From: Clostridium_AW sp963515715
GTDB lineage: Bacteria > Bacillota > Clostridia > Clostridiales > Clostridiaceae
DNA length: 64,000 nucleotides
Assembly: GCF_963515715.1 (NCBI RefSeq)
Contig: NZ_CAUPZS010000021.1
Coordinates: 1 to 64,000 of the forward strand
Direction: 5' to 3'
The notes under the pieces were generated by a model. It searched no databases and was not told the DNA's origin. It was given only the letters and a program-made list of their open reading frames with translations. Position numbers and translations under genes: made by a program. This document shows positions 1 through 7,600 of this stretch, piece by piece; positions within the stretch are counted from its first letter, which is position 1, and every line of letters starts with the position of its first letter.

Positions 1-37
1 GTAGATAATCTAAATTTTAATTAATTAGACTGTCTAC
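1..37. other. Imperfect inverted repeat downstream of rnfB
   Basis: Two 13-base arms pair around a short AT-rich loop with one G-U pair and one mismatch on the plus strand. It lies just past the end of the rnf operon and could be the stem of its terminator, but any U-tract for the minus strand would lie before base 1, so this cannot be judged. Confidence 0.3.
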
Positions 38-75
38 TTTGGAAGTATCATATCATTAACCACGCTTTTTTATTA

Positions 76-900
76 TTAATTTTTAGCTGCTTCTTGAACT
101 TCTACTTTTCCGTTCAAATTATTAATTGCCTTTGTTGGACATTTTGATACACAAATTCCACATTGTGTACATTTGTCATAATCAATTGTAGCTAAATTAT
201 TTACCATTGTTATAGCCTGTTCTGGACAATTTCTTACACATAATGTACATGAAATACATCCAACAGAACAAGAATTCTTAACAGCAACACCTTTATCTCT
301 AGAGTTACATGTAACACGTACTCTCTTTGATATTGGTGTTAGTTCAATAACGCTCTTTGGACAAACAGCTATACACTGAGCACATCCTGTACATGTCTCC
401 TCATCGATTACAGCTATTCCATCTTCGATTGTTATTGCATCAAACGGACACGCTGATACGCATGTTCCTAATCCTAAACATCCATATTTACATTCTTTTG
501 AACCTTCTCCTGGTATATTAGCTGCATCAGTACAAGTCATAGCACCATAGTATTTATATTTTTCTTTTGCTTGACTACATGTACCATTACATTTAACATA
601 TGCTTTTTTAGGTTCTGATGTATCTGCTGTTACACCCATAATTTCAGCTATCTTTGCTGCACAACCTGCTCCACCAACTGGACATCCGCTTATTGGGGCA
701 CCTTCATTTACAACTGCATCTGCAAAGGCGTCACAACCAGCAAATCCACAACCACCACAGTTAGCTCCTGGTAATGATTCTCTAACCTGAGGTATTCTTG
801 GGTCAACTTCAACAGCAAATTTCTTTGAAGCATATCCTAATAGTAGACCGAATACTACACCTAATCCACCTAAACTTAATACTGGATATAATAATTCCAT
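76..900 (-). CDS. rnfB: Rnf complex subunit RnfB
   Basis: RnfB is the iron-sulfur subunit of the ferredoxin:NAD+ oxidoreductase (Rnf) and is thought to take electrons from reduced ferredoxin. The 274-residue protein starts with one hydrophobic helix (about residues 5-24) that anchors it in the membrane. Next comes a Cys cluster at C48, C51, C56 and C73 (CGGCGFAGC), then a Cys-rich middle and two ferredoxin-like repeats with CxxCxxCxxxCP signatures in the C-terminal half. It is the last gene of the minus-strand order rnfC-D-G-E-A-B, the usual clostridial arrangement, and starts 15 bases after rnfA. Length and motifs are those of a complete subunit. Family assignment is secure; the electron path is known from the family, not from this sequence. 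Confidence 0.97.
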   Translation of the reverse strand: MELLYPVLSLGGLGVVFGLLLGYASKKFAVEVDPRIPQVRESLPGANCGGCGFAGCDAFADAVVNEGAPISGCPVGGAGCAAKIAEIMGVTADTSEPKKAYVKCNGTCSQAKEKYKYYGAMTCTDAANIPGEGSKECKYGCLGLGTCVSACPFDAITIEDGIAVIDEETCTGCAQCIAVCPKSVIELTPISKRVRVTCNSRDKGVAVKNSCSVGCISCTLCVRNCPEQAITMVNNLATIDYDKCTQCGICVSKCPTKAINNLNGKVEVQEAAKN

Positions 901-915
901 GCTAACACCTCCTAA

Positions 916-1491
916 CTAAATCAAGCCCTGGAAACCTAAGAAAGCTATTGCCATTAATCCTGCTGTTACCAAGCTTAGTGGTAAGCCTTTTATCGCTTCT
1001 GGAATATACTCATTTGTTTCTAATTTTTCTCTAATTCCTGCTAAAAGCACAAGTGCAAGTGTAAAACCTAAAGCTGCACCAGTGGCATTTACAACAGATT
1101 CAATTAAACCATATTTTTCATTACTATTTATAACTGCAACCCCAAGAACTGCACAGTTTGTTGTTATAAGTGGTAAGTAAATACCAAGAGCTTTGTATAG
1201 ATCTGGACTCACCTTTTTAATAACCATTTCAACAAACTGAACTAAGGATGCGATAACTAATATAAACGCTAGTGTTGATAAGTATTCAATCTTTAATGGT
1301 ACTAATATAAATGTTTCAACTAAAAAAGTCATTAATGAAGCAAGAGCCATAACAAATGTAACTGCTGCTCCCATACCAGTTGCCGTTTCAACTTTTTTAG
1401 AAACTCCAAGGAATGGACATATTCCAAGGAATCTTGATAAAACGAAGTTATTAACTAATAGGGCACTTAAAAATATAGTGAAAATCTTCAT
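916..1491 (-). CDS. rnfA: Rnf complex subunit RnfA
   Basis: RnfA is an integral membrane subunit of the Rnf complex, homologous to RnfE and to NqrE/NqrD of the Na+-translocating NADH:quinone reductase. The 191 residues are almost entirely hydrophobic, with about six membrane segments. The N-terminal NNFVLSRFLGICPFLGVSKK stretch and the ITTNCAVLGVA motif carry the conserved cysteines that in this family hold an intramembrane iron-sulfur centre together with RnfE. It lies between rnfE and rnfB on the minus strand. Upstream is a 49-base gap with an AAAGGA ribosome binding site close to the ATG. Complete and typical. Confidence 0.97.
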   Translation of the reverse strand: MKIFTIFLSALLVNNFVLSRFLGICPFLGVSKKVETATGMGAAVTFVMALASLMTFLVETFILVPLKIEYLSTLAFILVIASLVQFVEMVIKKVSPDLYKALGIYLPLITTNCAVLGVAVINSNEKYGLIESVVNATGAALGFTLALVLLAGIREKLETNEYIPEAIKGLPLSLVTAGLMAIAFLGFQGLI

Positions 1492-1540
1492 TTTTTCCTT
1501 TATCCACCTTTCTTTTTTAAACTAAGGCATCTTCAAAAAA

Positions 1541-2146
1541 CTAGTTTGCTTTAGCTTTCTTTAATTTTCTAGCATTTAAGATAGCCATTAAGATACCTAG
1601 TGTAAAGAAACCACCTGGTGCTAATATCATTATTAATGCTGGTTGGTATGCATCAGGCATAATCTGCATTCCAAAAACTTTACCAGTTCCTAGTAGCTCT
1701 CTAATAATTCCTAGTGCTGTTAATGATAAAGTGAAACCTAAACCTTGACCTATAGCATCAAATAGAGATGCAAATACATTGTTTTTATTTGCATAGGCTT
1801 CTGCTCTACCTAATATGATACAGTTAACAACTATAAGAGGAATAAATATACCTAATGATTTATTTAAAGCTGGTAAATATGCTTTAAGCATGAATTCAAG
1901 TACTGTAACTAGTGTTGCAATGATTGTTATATATGCTGGTATACGTATTTCATCTGGAATTACCTTTTTAAGCAGTGATATTATTACGTTTGAACCAATT
2001 AAAACAACTGTTGCTGATAATCCCATACCAAATCCATTTATAGCACTCGTGGTAACAGCTAAAGTTGGACACATACCAAGTACTTGTACGAAAGTTGCAT
2101 TTTCTTTAATAATACCGTTATATAGTCTTTCGCGAACTACTCCCAT
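1541..2146 (-). CDS. rnfE: Rnf complex subunit RnfE
   Basis: RnfE is the second RnfA-type membrane subunit of the Rnf complex. The 201-residue protein has about six hydrophobic segments. Its paired conserved-Cys motifs are FVQVLGMCPTLAVT near the N terminus and LIVVNCIILGRAEA in the middle, mirroring those of RnfA. RnfA and RnfE are expected to pack pseudo-symmetrically in the membrane. It follows rnfG with only two bases between the genes, which argues for translational coupling. Nothing is missing compared with the family. Confidence 0.96.
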   Translation of the reverse strand: MGVVRERLYNGIIKENATFVQVLGMCPTLAVTTSAINGFGMGLSATVVLIGSNVIISLLKKVIPDEIRIPAYITIIATLVTVLEFMLKAYLPALNKSLGIFIPLIVVNCIILGRAEAYANKNNVFASLFDAIGQGLGFTLSLTALGIIRELLGTGKVFGMQIMPDAYQPALIMILAPGGFFTLGILMAILNARKLKKAKAN

Positions 2147-2148
2147 TA

Positions 2149-2730
2149 TTAATTGCCTCCCTTCAATTTAGAGTCATAAAACTTAATAGCTTCATTAACC
2201 CCGCCTGTAACAGCTTTTGAAGTTATTGTTGCACCTGTAATTGCAGAAATTTGATTATCTGCTGTTGCTGTGCCTTTTACAACTTCTAATTCTGTTACTG
2301 GTTTGTCCTTATATTGATCTGAGAAGGATGGTTCTGTTGCCTTAGCGCCTAGACCTGGAGTTTCTGAATGGTTTAATATCTTTATACCTGTAACTTTACC
2401 TTCAGCAGATATTCCAACCATCATTTCTATAGCTCCAGCATATCCTTTTGGAGCAACTTTTATTGTATACCCCTTTAAATCTGATCCATCTTTTCCTTCA
2501 GTAACTTCTAGAACTCCACCTTCACCTTTAATATCTTCTCTAATAGTAAACTCTTTCCCTAAAGGTAATATTGCTGCATTAGCTTCATCTAAAGTTTTCT
2601 TTTGTTGAACCTCAATAGGATCCTTTGTAACTCCGCTAACCCAACCTAAAAGTAGTCCACAGATTGCTGCTATTGTTAATAAAATTAATCCTAATCTAAC
2701 ACTTAATTTTACTCCGGATTCCTTTTCCAT
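2149..2730 (-). CDS. rnfG: Rnf complex subunit RnfG (covalent FMN)
   Basis: RnfG is an FMN-bearing subunit of the Rnf complex. It has an N-terminal membrane anchor (about residues 11-31) followed by an extracytoplasmic FMN-binding domain. The flavinylation motif is visible as ITGATIT, with the modified threonine expected at T168; the SETPGLG motif (122-128) is also typical of the fold. The gene abuts rnfD exactly (no gap) and precedes rnfE by two bases. The 193-residue length is normal. FMN attachment requires an ApbE transferase, which is not encoded in this window. Confidence 0.96.
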   Translation of the reverse strand: MEKESGVKLSVRLGLILLTIAAICGLLLGWVSGVTKDPIEVQQKKTLDEANAAILPLGKEFTIREDIKGEGGVLEVTEGKDGSDLKGYTIKVAPKGYAGAIEMMVGISAEGKVTGIKILNHSETPGLGAKATEPSFSDQYKDKPVTELEVVKGTATADNQISAITGATITSKAVTGGVNEAIKFYDSKLKGGN

Positions 2731-3651
2731 TTATTTCACCTTCCCAAAAATTTTTGGAGCTGTCCATCTTTCAATTAATGGAACAAATAAGTTCATTATT
2801 AAAATTGAATAAGATACTCCTTCTGGGTAACCACCAAATATACGAATAATACCTGTTAAAGCTCCACAGCCTACTCCAAATATAATTCTTCCTAGTGGTG
2901 TTATAGGTGATGTTGCATAGTCTGTAGCCATAAAGAAGGCTCCTAGCATTAAACCACCTGCAAATAATTCATATAGTGGATTACCAGCTCTTCCAGCTAT
3001 GGCTGTTATTATAAATGTTGTTCCAATATAAGTAACTGGAATTCTCCAATCTATTACATGCTTAAATATCAAATATGCTCCACCTATAATTAATGCTAAT
3101 GCTGAAGTTTCTCCAAGACATCCTCCAACATTTCCTAAAAATACATCCATTAATCCAGGAGCCTGTGTTCCTGCTTTTAATGCTGCAAGTGGTGTAGCTG
3201 TTGTTACTCCATCTAATGTCCATGTAGTCATTGGTGTTGGCCATGATGCAAGTAAGAACGCTCTTGCTATTAATGCAGGGTTAACTATATTTTGTCCTAA
3301 TCCACCAAAGAATTGTTTAGCTATAATAATTGCAAAAGCTCCACCTATAACTGGTATCCATAGTGGAACTGATGGTGGTAAGTTAAAAGCTAAAAGTAAG
3401 CCTGTTACAACAGCACTTAAATCACCAATAGTAACCTTTCTTTTTAATGCCTTTTGCCAAATGTATTCAGTTCCTACACAAGATAGAACTGAAACTAAAA
3501 TTACTAATAATGCTTCTAATTTAAAGAAATAAATAGAAGCAGCTGTTGCTGGTAGCAACGCTATTACAACATCTCTCATTACGGATTTTGTTGTATCTTT
3601 AGCACGAATATGTGGAGATGATGAGACAGTATAATTAGTTGTTTGAGACAT
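2731..3651 (-). CDS. rnfD: Rnf complex subunit RnfD
   Basis: RnfD is the NqrB-like membrane subunit that carries covalently bound FMN. The 306-residue protein has eight or more hydrophobic segments. The motif TATPLA places the likely flavinylated threonine at T153, and the GQNIVNPALIARAF stretch just before it is also strongly conserved in the family. It sits second in the rnf operon, 32 bases after rnfC and directly abutting rnfG. In related complexes this subunit lies close to the ion pathway. Complete, with no unusual features. Confidence 0.96.
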   Translation of the reverse strand: MSQTTNYTVSSSPHIRAKDTTKSVMRDVVIALLPATAASIYFFKLEALLVILVSVLSCVGTEYIWQKALKRKVTIGDLSAVVTGLLLAFNLPPSVPLWIPVIGGAFAIIIAKQFFGGLGQNIVNPALIARAFLLASWPTPMTTWTLDGVTTATPLAALKAGTQAPGLMDVFLGNVGGCLGETSALALIIGGAYLIFKHVIDWRIPVTYIGTTFIITAIAGRAGNPLYELFAGGLMLGAFFMATDYATSPITPLGRIIFGVGCGALTGIIRIFGGYPEGVSYSILIMNLFVPLIERWTAPKIFGKVK

Positions 3652-3683
3652 TTAAAATTCACCTCTTCAAAGTTAGTTTTTTA

Positions 3684-4988
3684 TTATCTTTTACACACTA
3701 CTTTTTTTCCTGAACGTATTCTTTGTAATAAATGACGTCTTGCTGGACATACAAATGAACAACATCCGCATTCAATACAATCTCTTCCGCTACATTTATC
3801 AAATGTATCGTAATCTCTAATTGCAGCACATGTAGCAAGCTTTGTTGGCATTAGTCCCATTGGGCATACTTGCAAGCACTTTCCACAGTTTATGCAATTA
3901 GACTCTTCTTCAGCTTCAGCTACTTTTTTAGTTAAACAAAGTATTCCTGAAGTTCCTTTAGTAGATGGAACATCTAATGAATACATAGCCATTCCCATCA
4001 TTGGTCCGCCAGAAATAACCTTCATTGGATCTTCAACGAATCCGCCTGCTGCTTCAACTAATTCTCTTACTGATGTACCAATCTTAAATCTTAAATTTTT
4101 AGGTTCTTTTATAGCATCACCAGTTACAGTAACAACCCTAGTAGTTAAAGGTTTACCGTTTACAATCGCATTGTAAATTTCATATATAGTATCAACATTT
4201 TGAACTACACATCCTACATCTGCTGGAAGTTTTCCAGATGGAACTTCTCTTTTAGTGATTGCATAAATTAATTGTTTTTCAGCTCCTTGAGGATATTTAG
4301 TTTTAACTGCTTTAACTTCAATATTTGAAATACCCTTTATAGCTTCTTTCATAGCTTGAATAGCATTAGGCTTATTATCTTCTATTCCAATATAACCCTT
4401 TGCTTCTGGAAATAATTTTAAAACTATTTTTAATCCTTCAACTATTTCTTGAGTCTTTTCAAGCATCATTCTATGGTCACAAGTTAAATAAGGCTCACAC
4501 TCAGCTGCGTTAACAACTATAGTGTCAATTTTCTTTTCTGGTGGTGGAGCAAGTTTTACATGTGTCGGGAATGTAGCACCACCCATACCAACTATACCAG
4601 CCTCTTTAACAATATTTATAATTTCTTCTTTGGATAAGCTTGTCCAGTTTCTCTTTGTGCTTTCTACTTCTTCGTATTGTCCATCATTTTCTATTATTAC
4701 AGCCATTGACTTAATACCGTTAAATAGTACAATTTCTGACACATTTTTAACAATACCAGAAACACTTGAGTGTACATTTGCAGAGATGAACCCTTTTGCT
4801 TCTCCTATCTTTTGTCCTACCAATACTTTGTCACCTTTCTTAACTATAGGTTCAGCAGGTGCCCCTATATGCTGTGACATAGGAATAGTTAGGTCTCCTT
4901 TTGGCAAATACTCTTCTATTGGTTTATTCTCAGTATAGTGTTTACCATGAGGAGGATGTACTCCATTCTTAAATGTTAATAATTCCAT
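3684..4988 (-). CDS. rnfC: Rnf complex subunit RnfC
   Basis: RnfC is the peripheral NADH-binding subunit of the Rnf complex. The 434-residue protein shows the N-terminal RnfC domain (HPPHGK motif), a Rossmann/SLBB-type core with GMGGATFPTHVK, and two C-terminal 4Fe-4S sites: C365, C368, C371, C375 and C404, C407, C410, C414. It is the first gene of the operon; a GGAGGG ribosome binding site lies 7-8 bases before the ATG. A strong promoter is seen about 80 bases upstream. Expected role: electron exchange between the Rnf iron-sulfur chain and NAD(H). Assignment secure. Confidence 0.97.
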   Translation of the reverse strand: MELLTFKNGVHPPHGKHYTENKPIEEYLPKGDLTIPMSQHIGAPAEPIVKKGDKVLVGQKIGEAKGFISANVHSSVSGIVKNVSEIVLFNGIKSMAVIIENDGQYEEVESTKRNWTSLSKEEIINIVKEAGIVGMGGATFPTHVKLAPPPEKKIDTIVVNAAECEPYLTCDHRMMLEKTQEIVEGLKIVLKLFPEAKGYIGIEDNKPNAIQAMKEAIKGISNIEVKAVKTKYPQGAEKQLIYAITKREVPSGKLPADVGCVVQNVDTIYEIYNAIVNGKPLTTRVVTVTGDAIKEPKNLRFKIGTSVRELVEAAGGFVEDPMKVISGGPMMGMAMYSLDVPSTKGTSGILCLTKKVAEAEEESNCINCGKCLQVCPMGLMPTKLATCAAIRDYDTFDKCSGRDCIECGCCSFVCPARRHLLQRIRSGKKVVCKR

Positions 4989-5066
4989 AAAGACCCTCCA
5001 ATCTATTTATTTATACAATAAATACTAATAAAATCATAGGTAGATTTAATAGTACGCCCATCATCA

Positions 5067-5095
5067 ATATTAAATTGTTATGGCAAGCATGTCAA
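5067..5095 (-). promoter_or_regulatory. Promoter of the rnf operon
   Basis: On the minus strand a perfect -35 TTGACA (5090-5095) is separated by 17 bases from TAATAT (5067-5072). This is the only near-consensus sigma-A promoter in the gap before rnfC and leaves a 5' UTR of about 70 bases. I see no obvious operator in it. Confidence 0.8.
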
Positions 5096-5257
5096 GAGTT
5101 TTTCAATATTTTTAATTAATATACTATAATATATTGAATTATATTTCAACCTATATACCATTCTACAATTATCTATTAAATCCTTTATTTAACACCGAAA
5201 TTTGCAATATTTATTTTTAAAAATAAGTGTTATATGTTTAATTATACATATAAATTA

Positions 5258-5266
5258 TGGTATAAT
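5258..5266 (+). promoter_or_regulatory. Extended -10 promoter of the ThrE-type exporter genes
   Basis: An extended -10 element, TGGTATAAT (5258-5266), lies 38 bases before the ATG at 5305. The -35 region 17 bases upstream (TTAATT) is weak, as is common for extended -10 promoters. A GGAG ribosome binding site follows at about 5292. The rest of the 4989-5304 gap is AT-rich spacer. Confidence 0.55.
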
Positions 5267-5304
5267 ACATAGGAAATATATAGTAAAGAAGTGGAGTTTT
5301 AACT

Positions 5305-6078
5305 ATGGATTACAATAGAGTGCTTCATTTGGCTACATATGCTGGTGAAATAATGTTACAAAGTGGCGCAGAAATATATAGGGTTGAAGAAACTTTAACA
5401 AGGATATGCACTTCCTACGAAATACAAAGCGCCCAAAGCTTTGTTACACCTACTGGAATTATTATGTCTGTAACAGACAATAAAGATTATGTAATGACAA
5501 AGATAGTAAGGATTAATAGAAGAACTGTAGATTTAGATAAGATAGCTAGAATTAATGACCTTTCTAGAAGGATAAGTAGTGAGAAGCTAGATTTAGATTA
5601 TGTAGAAGGTGTACTAGAAGAAATCAAACATAGTGCTAGATATAATAATAAAACACTCATCTTCTCCTCTTCAATGGCTGCAGGATTTTTTACCTTGGTC
5701 TTTGGCGGAACATTGAAGGATTTTTTTGTATCTTTATTTATTGGTTTCGTTATAGAATGTATACGTATAATCATTGATAGAATTGATACTAATAGCTTTT
5801 TTATAAATGCAATTGGTGGTGCTACTTCTTCACTTATAGCTCTACTCAGTACCACCTTAGGTCTTGCTAATAATACTGACAAAATAGTAATTGGTTCTTT
5901 AATGCTACTTGTGCCTGGATTAGCAATAACTAATGCTATAAGAGATACTTTAGCAGGTGATTTATTAGCAGGCACATCTAGAGCTTCAGAAGCATTTTTA
6001 ATAGCTGTGGCTATTGCTGTTGGAAGCGGGTTAATTTTTACTATATGGATTAAGTTCTTTGGGGGAGCCTCTATATGA
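5305..6078 (+). CDS. Threonine/serine exporter-family protein, large subunit (YjjP/ThrE N-domain)
   Basis: This 257-residue protein matches the N-terminal half of ThrE-type threonine/serine exporters (YjjP, formerly DUF1212). The soluble N-terminal part contains the family signature GEIMLQSGAEIYRVEETL (residues 14-31), followed by FVTPTGIIMSV and, from about residue 115, five hydrophobic segments. In Corynebacterium ThrE the two halves are fused; here they are separate genes. The next gene overlaps it by four bases (ATGA), so the two are translationally coupled and probably form one transporter. Substrate is inferred from the family and could differ. Confidence 0.85.
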   Translation: MDYNRVLHLATYAGEIMLQSGAEIYRVEETLTRICTSYEIQSAQSFVTPTGIIMSVTDNKDYVMTKIVRINRRTVDLDKIARINDLSRRISSEKLDLDYVEGVLEEIKHSARYNNKTLIFSSSMAAGFFTLVFGGTLKDFFVSLFIGFVIECIRIIIDRIDTNSFFINAIGGATSSLIALLSTTLGLANNTDKIVIGSLMLLVPGLAITNAIRDTLAGDLLAGTSRASEAFLIAVAIAVGSGLIFTIWIKFFGGASI

Positions 6079-6524
6079 TTTATGATGTTCTTTTATTTTC
6101 ATTTTATTCTTTTATTGCCACCCTTGCATTTAGCGTAATATTTAATATTAAAGGAAGAAACTTATTTTTCGCAGCCATAGGTGGAGGAATAAGCTGGTTT
6201 TTTTATCTTATTTCCATTCATAGCAATATGTCAAATACCTTATCGATTTTTAATGGAGCCTTATCTACCGCTATTTACTCTGAAATAACCGCAAGAGCTT
6301 TAAAGGCACCAGTAACCACCTTTATTATATCTGGTATACTTCCATTAGTCCCTGGCGGAGGAATGTATTACACAATGTTAGAATTTACTAGAGGAGATGT
6401 AAATAAAGCTTTAGAAATGGGATTAAATACTTTAACAACTGCCGGGGCCATAGCAATTGCATTAGTTCTCGTATCTTCAATAACAAAGCTTATTAAATAT
6501 AAAAAACGCAAAATAAAAAAGTAA
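6075..6524 (+). CDS. Threonine/serine exporter-family protein, small subunit (YjjB/ThrE C-domain)
   Basis: A 149-residue membrane protein with about four to five hydrophobic helices, matching the C-terminal half of ThrE (YjjB, formerly DUF3815). The conserved ISGILPLVPGGGMYYTM stretch near residues 95-111 is characteristic of the family. It overlaps the upstream large subunit by four bases and ends in a basic tail (KYKKRKIKK). It is expected to pair with the upstream protein to export small hydroxy amino acids; the direction and substrate are family inference. Confidence 0.85.
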   Translation: MIYDVLLFSFYSFIATLAFSVIFNIKGRNLFFAAIGGGISWFFYLISIHSNMSNTLSIFNGALSTAIYSEITARALKAPVTTFIISGILPLVPGGGMYYTMLEFTRGDVNKALEMGLNTLTTAGAIAIALVLVSSITKLIKYKKRKIKK

Positions 6525-6559
6525 CTTTGCTTATTGTAACTATGAAATTTAGAGAGAAA

Positions 6560-6600
6560 AATAATAAATGGAATTTTATTTTAAAATTCCATTTATTATT
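6560..6600. terminator. Bidirectional terminator hairpin
   Basis: Near-perfect inverted repeat with arms of about 18-19 bases (6560-6578 and 6582-6600; core AATGGAATTTT / AAAATTCCATT). It lies between the convergent exporter genes and the CsoR-like gene. Confidence 0.75.
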
Positions 6601-6682
6601 TTAAAAATATTTACTCTGGAGAAAACTCTTCATTAATAGTGTAAATTTAAAGCCATCGCCATCCATTGTTAACTAAATAAAA

Positions 6683-6949
6683 CTATTTTATAAACATTGT
6701 GAGGGTATTTACTAAATCCTCTACTTTACTTTCGCAATTGTTATTTTCATCTTCCATGAAACATTTCGTTGCATAATTCTCAAATATTAAGGTTCCTACT
6801 TTATTGATAGCAGATCTAATTGCAGCTATTTGTATAAGAATATCCTTACACTCTGCACCATTATCCACCATTTTCTCAATGCCTTTTACTTGGCCCTCAA
6901 TTCTTTTTAATCTATTTTGTATGTCTTTTTTTACTTTATCCTTTTCCAT
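6683..6949 (-). CDS. CsoR/CstR-family (DUF156) transcriptional repressor
   Basis: An 88-residue all-helical repressor of the CsoR/RcnR/FrmR family. The start is taken at ATG 6949 because AGGAG lies 10 bases upstream; a longer reading up to 7006 lacks a ribosome site and would run through the operator. The family pattern is seen: RLKRIEGQVKGIEKMV, then a Cys (AEC) and a second Cys 29 residues later (ATKC). The copper-binding His of classical CsoR, expected 25 residues after the first Cys, is a Tyr here. Cys-Cys without the His is the pattern of persulfide-sensing CstR proteins, so a Cu(I) role is doubtful. A fitting operator lies over its own start site. No target transporter is adjacent; the divergent neighbour is a small lipoprotein. 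Confidence 0.85.
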   Translation of the reverse strand: MEKDKVKKDIQNRLKRIEGQVKGIEKMVDNGAECKDILIQIAAIRSAINKVGTLIFENYATKCFMEDENNNCESKVEDLVNTLTMFIK

Positions 6950-6973
6950 TAAATAATCACTCCTATATTTATC

Positions 6974-6990
6974 ATACCCATACCCCGTAT
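6974..6990. promoter_or_regulatory. Probable CsoR/CstR-type operator
   Basis: The plus strand reads ATACCC directly followed by ATACCCCGTAT; the second unit is an ATAC/GTAT inverted repeat around a C-tract. G/C-tract sites of this kind are typical of CsoR/CstR operators. It lies immediately downstream of the -10 of the repressor gene, so binding would block transcription: autoregulation is the natural reading. Confidence 0.5.
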
Positions 6991-6992
6991 AA

Positions 6993-7021
6993 ATTATATC
7001 AATCAATTCTTATTAAATCAA
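6993..7021 (-). promoter_or_regulatory. Promoter of the CsoR-like repressor
   Basis: Minus-strand -35 TTGATT (7016-7021), 17-base spacer, consensus -10 TATAAT (6993-6998). The start site would fall inside the G/C-tract repeat at 6974-6990. Confidence 0.65.
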
Positions 7022-7103
7022 TTCTTAATATAAAAATATGAATATTATTTTTTATATTTCATATTGTTTATATATAAATATTTTATTATTAGGGTGATAA
7101 GTT

Positions 7104-7562
7104 TTGAAAAATAAATTCTATTTGATGCTTGCATGCATATTAATATTATTTACATCCTGCAGTTATTTATCAGAAAGCAAGAAAACAAATAATTACTATA
7201 CCTCAAACTTAATAGGGCTAATTAATACGGAAGATGATTACATGTGTTCTATATTCGATATGAATCTTTATAAAGAAAAGGATTTAAATGTTGATGATTT
7301 TTATATCCTAGGGAATTTTACTAAAGCCTTAAATGAAAAGTCTTTTACTAAAAAGCCTAATGATCTTGATGGAAAATCCGCTTATAAAATGATACTAACT
7401 TTTAATAAGGATAAGTATGTTATAAATGTTTATAACAGCAAATATGTAACAATACATCCTTGGGATGGCAATGAAGAGATGGACTATATTGATATGAGTA
7501 ATATACCCCTTTCATATAATCTATTTTATTTATGCAATTATATTTTTTCAGGAAAATATTAA
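7104..7562 (+). CDS. Small predicted lipoprotein, function unknown
   Basis: A 152-residue protein with an N-terminal lipoprotein signal: two Lys residues, a hydrophobic stretch and the lipobox FTSC (Cys at about residue 19). It should therefore be anchored on the outer face of the cell membrane. The rest is polar, rich in Tyr, Asn and Asp, with no repeat or catalytic motif I recognise. Translation starts at TTG preceded by AGGGTGAT. It is divergent from the CsoR-like repressor across about 150 bases, so that regulator might also control it, but no second operator was seen. Small lipoproteins of this size occur in many clostridia; I cannot assign a function. Confidence 0.75.
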   Translation: MKNKFYLMLACILILFTSCSYLSESKKTNNYYTSNLIGLINTEDDYMCSIFDMNLYKEKDLNVDDFYILGNFTKALNEKSFTKKPNDLDGKSAYKMILTFNKDKYVINVYNSKYVTIHPWDGNEEMDYIDMSNIPLSYNLFYLCNYIFSGKY

Positions 7563-7591
7563 AAGCTATATCCTTTTTTAGGATATAGCTT
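7563..7591. terminator. Bidirectional terminator
   Basis: Ten-base stem AGCTATATCC / GGATATAGCT (7564-7573, 7581-7590) with T-rich flanks on both strands, between the convergent lipoprotein and M18 aminopeptidase genes. Confidence 0.8.
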
Positions 7592-7600
7592 AGCTTTTGT

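Noticed and set aside
1541..2146. Plus-strand coding potential opposite rnfE and other known genes
   Set aside because: Open frames opposite rnfE, rnfC, glpX, subunit B and others lack ribosome sites and mirror the codon bias of well-identified genes.
6950..7006. N-terminal extension of the CsoR-like repressor
   Set aside because: It would cover the operator and the mapped promoter region and has no ribosome site; ATG 6949 has AGGAG at good spacing.
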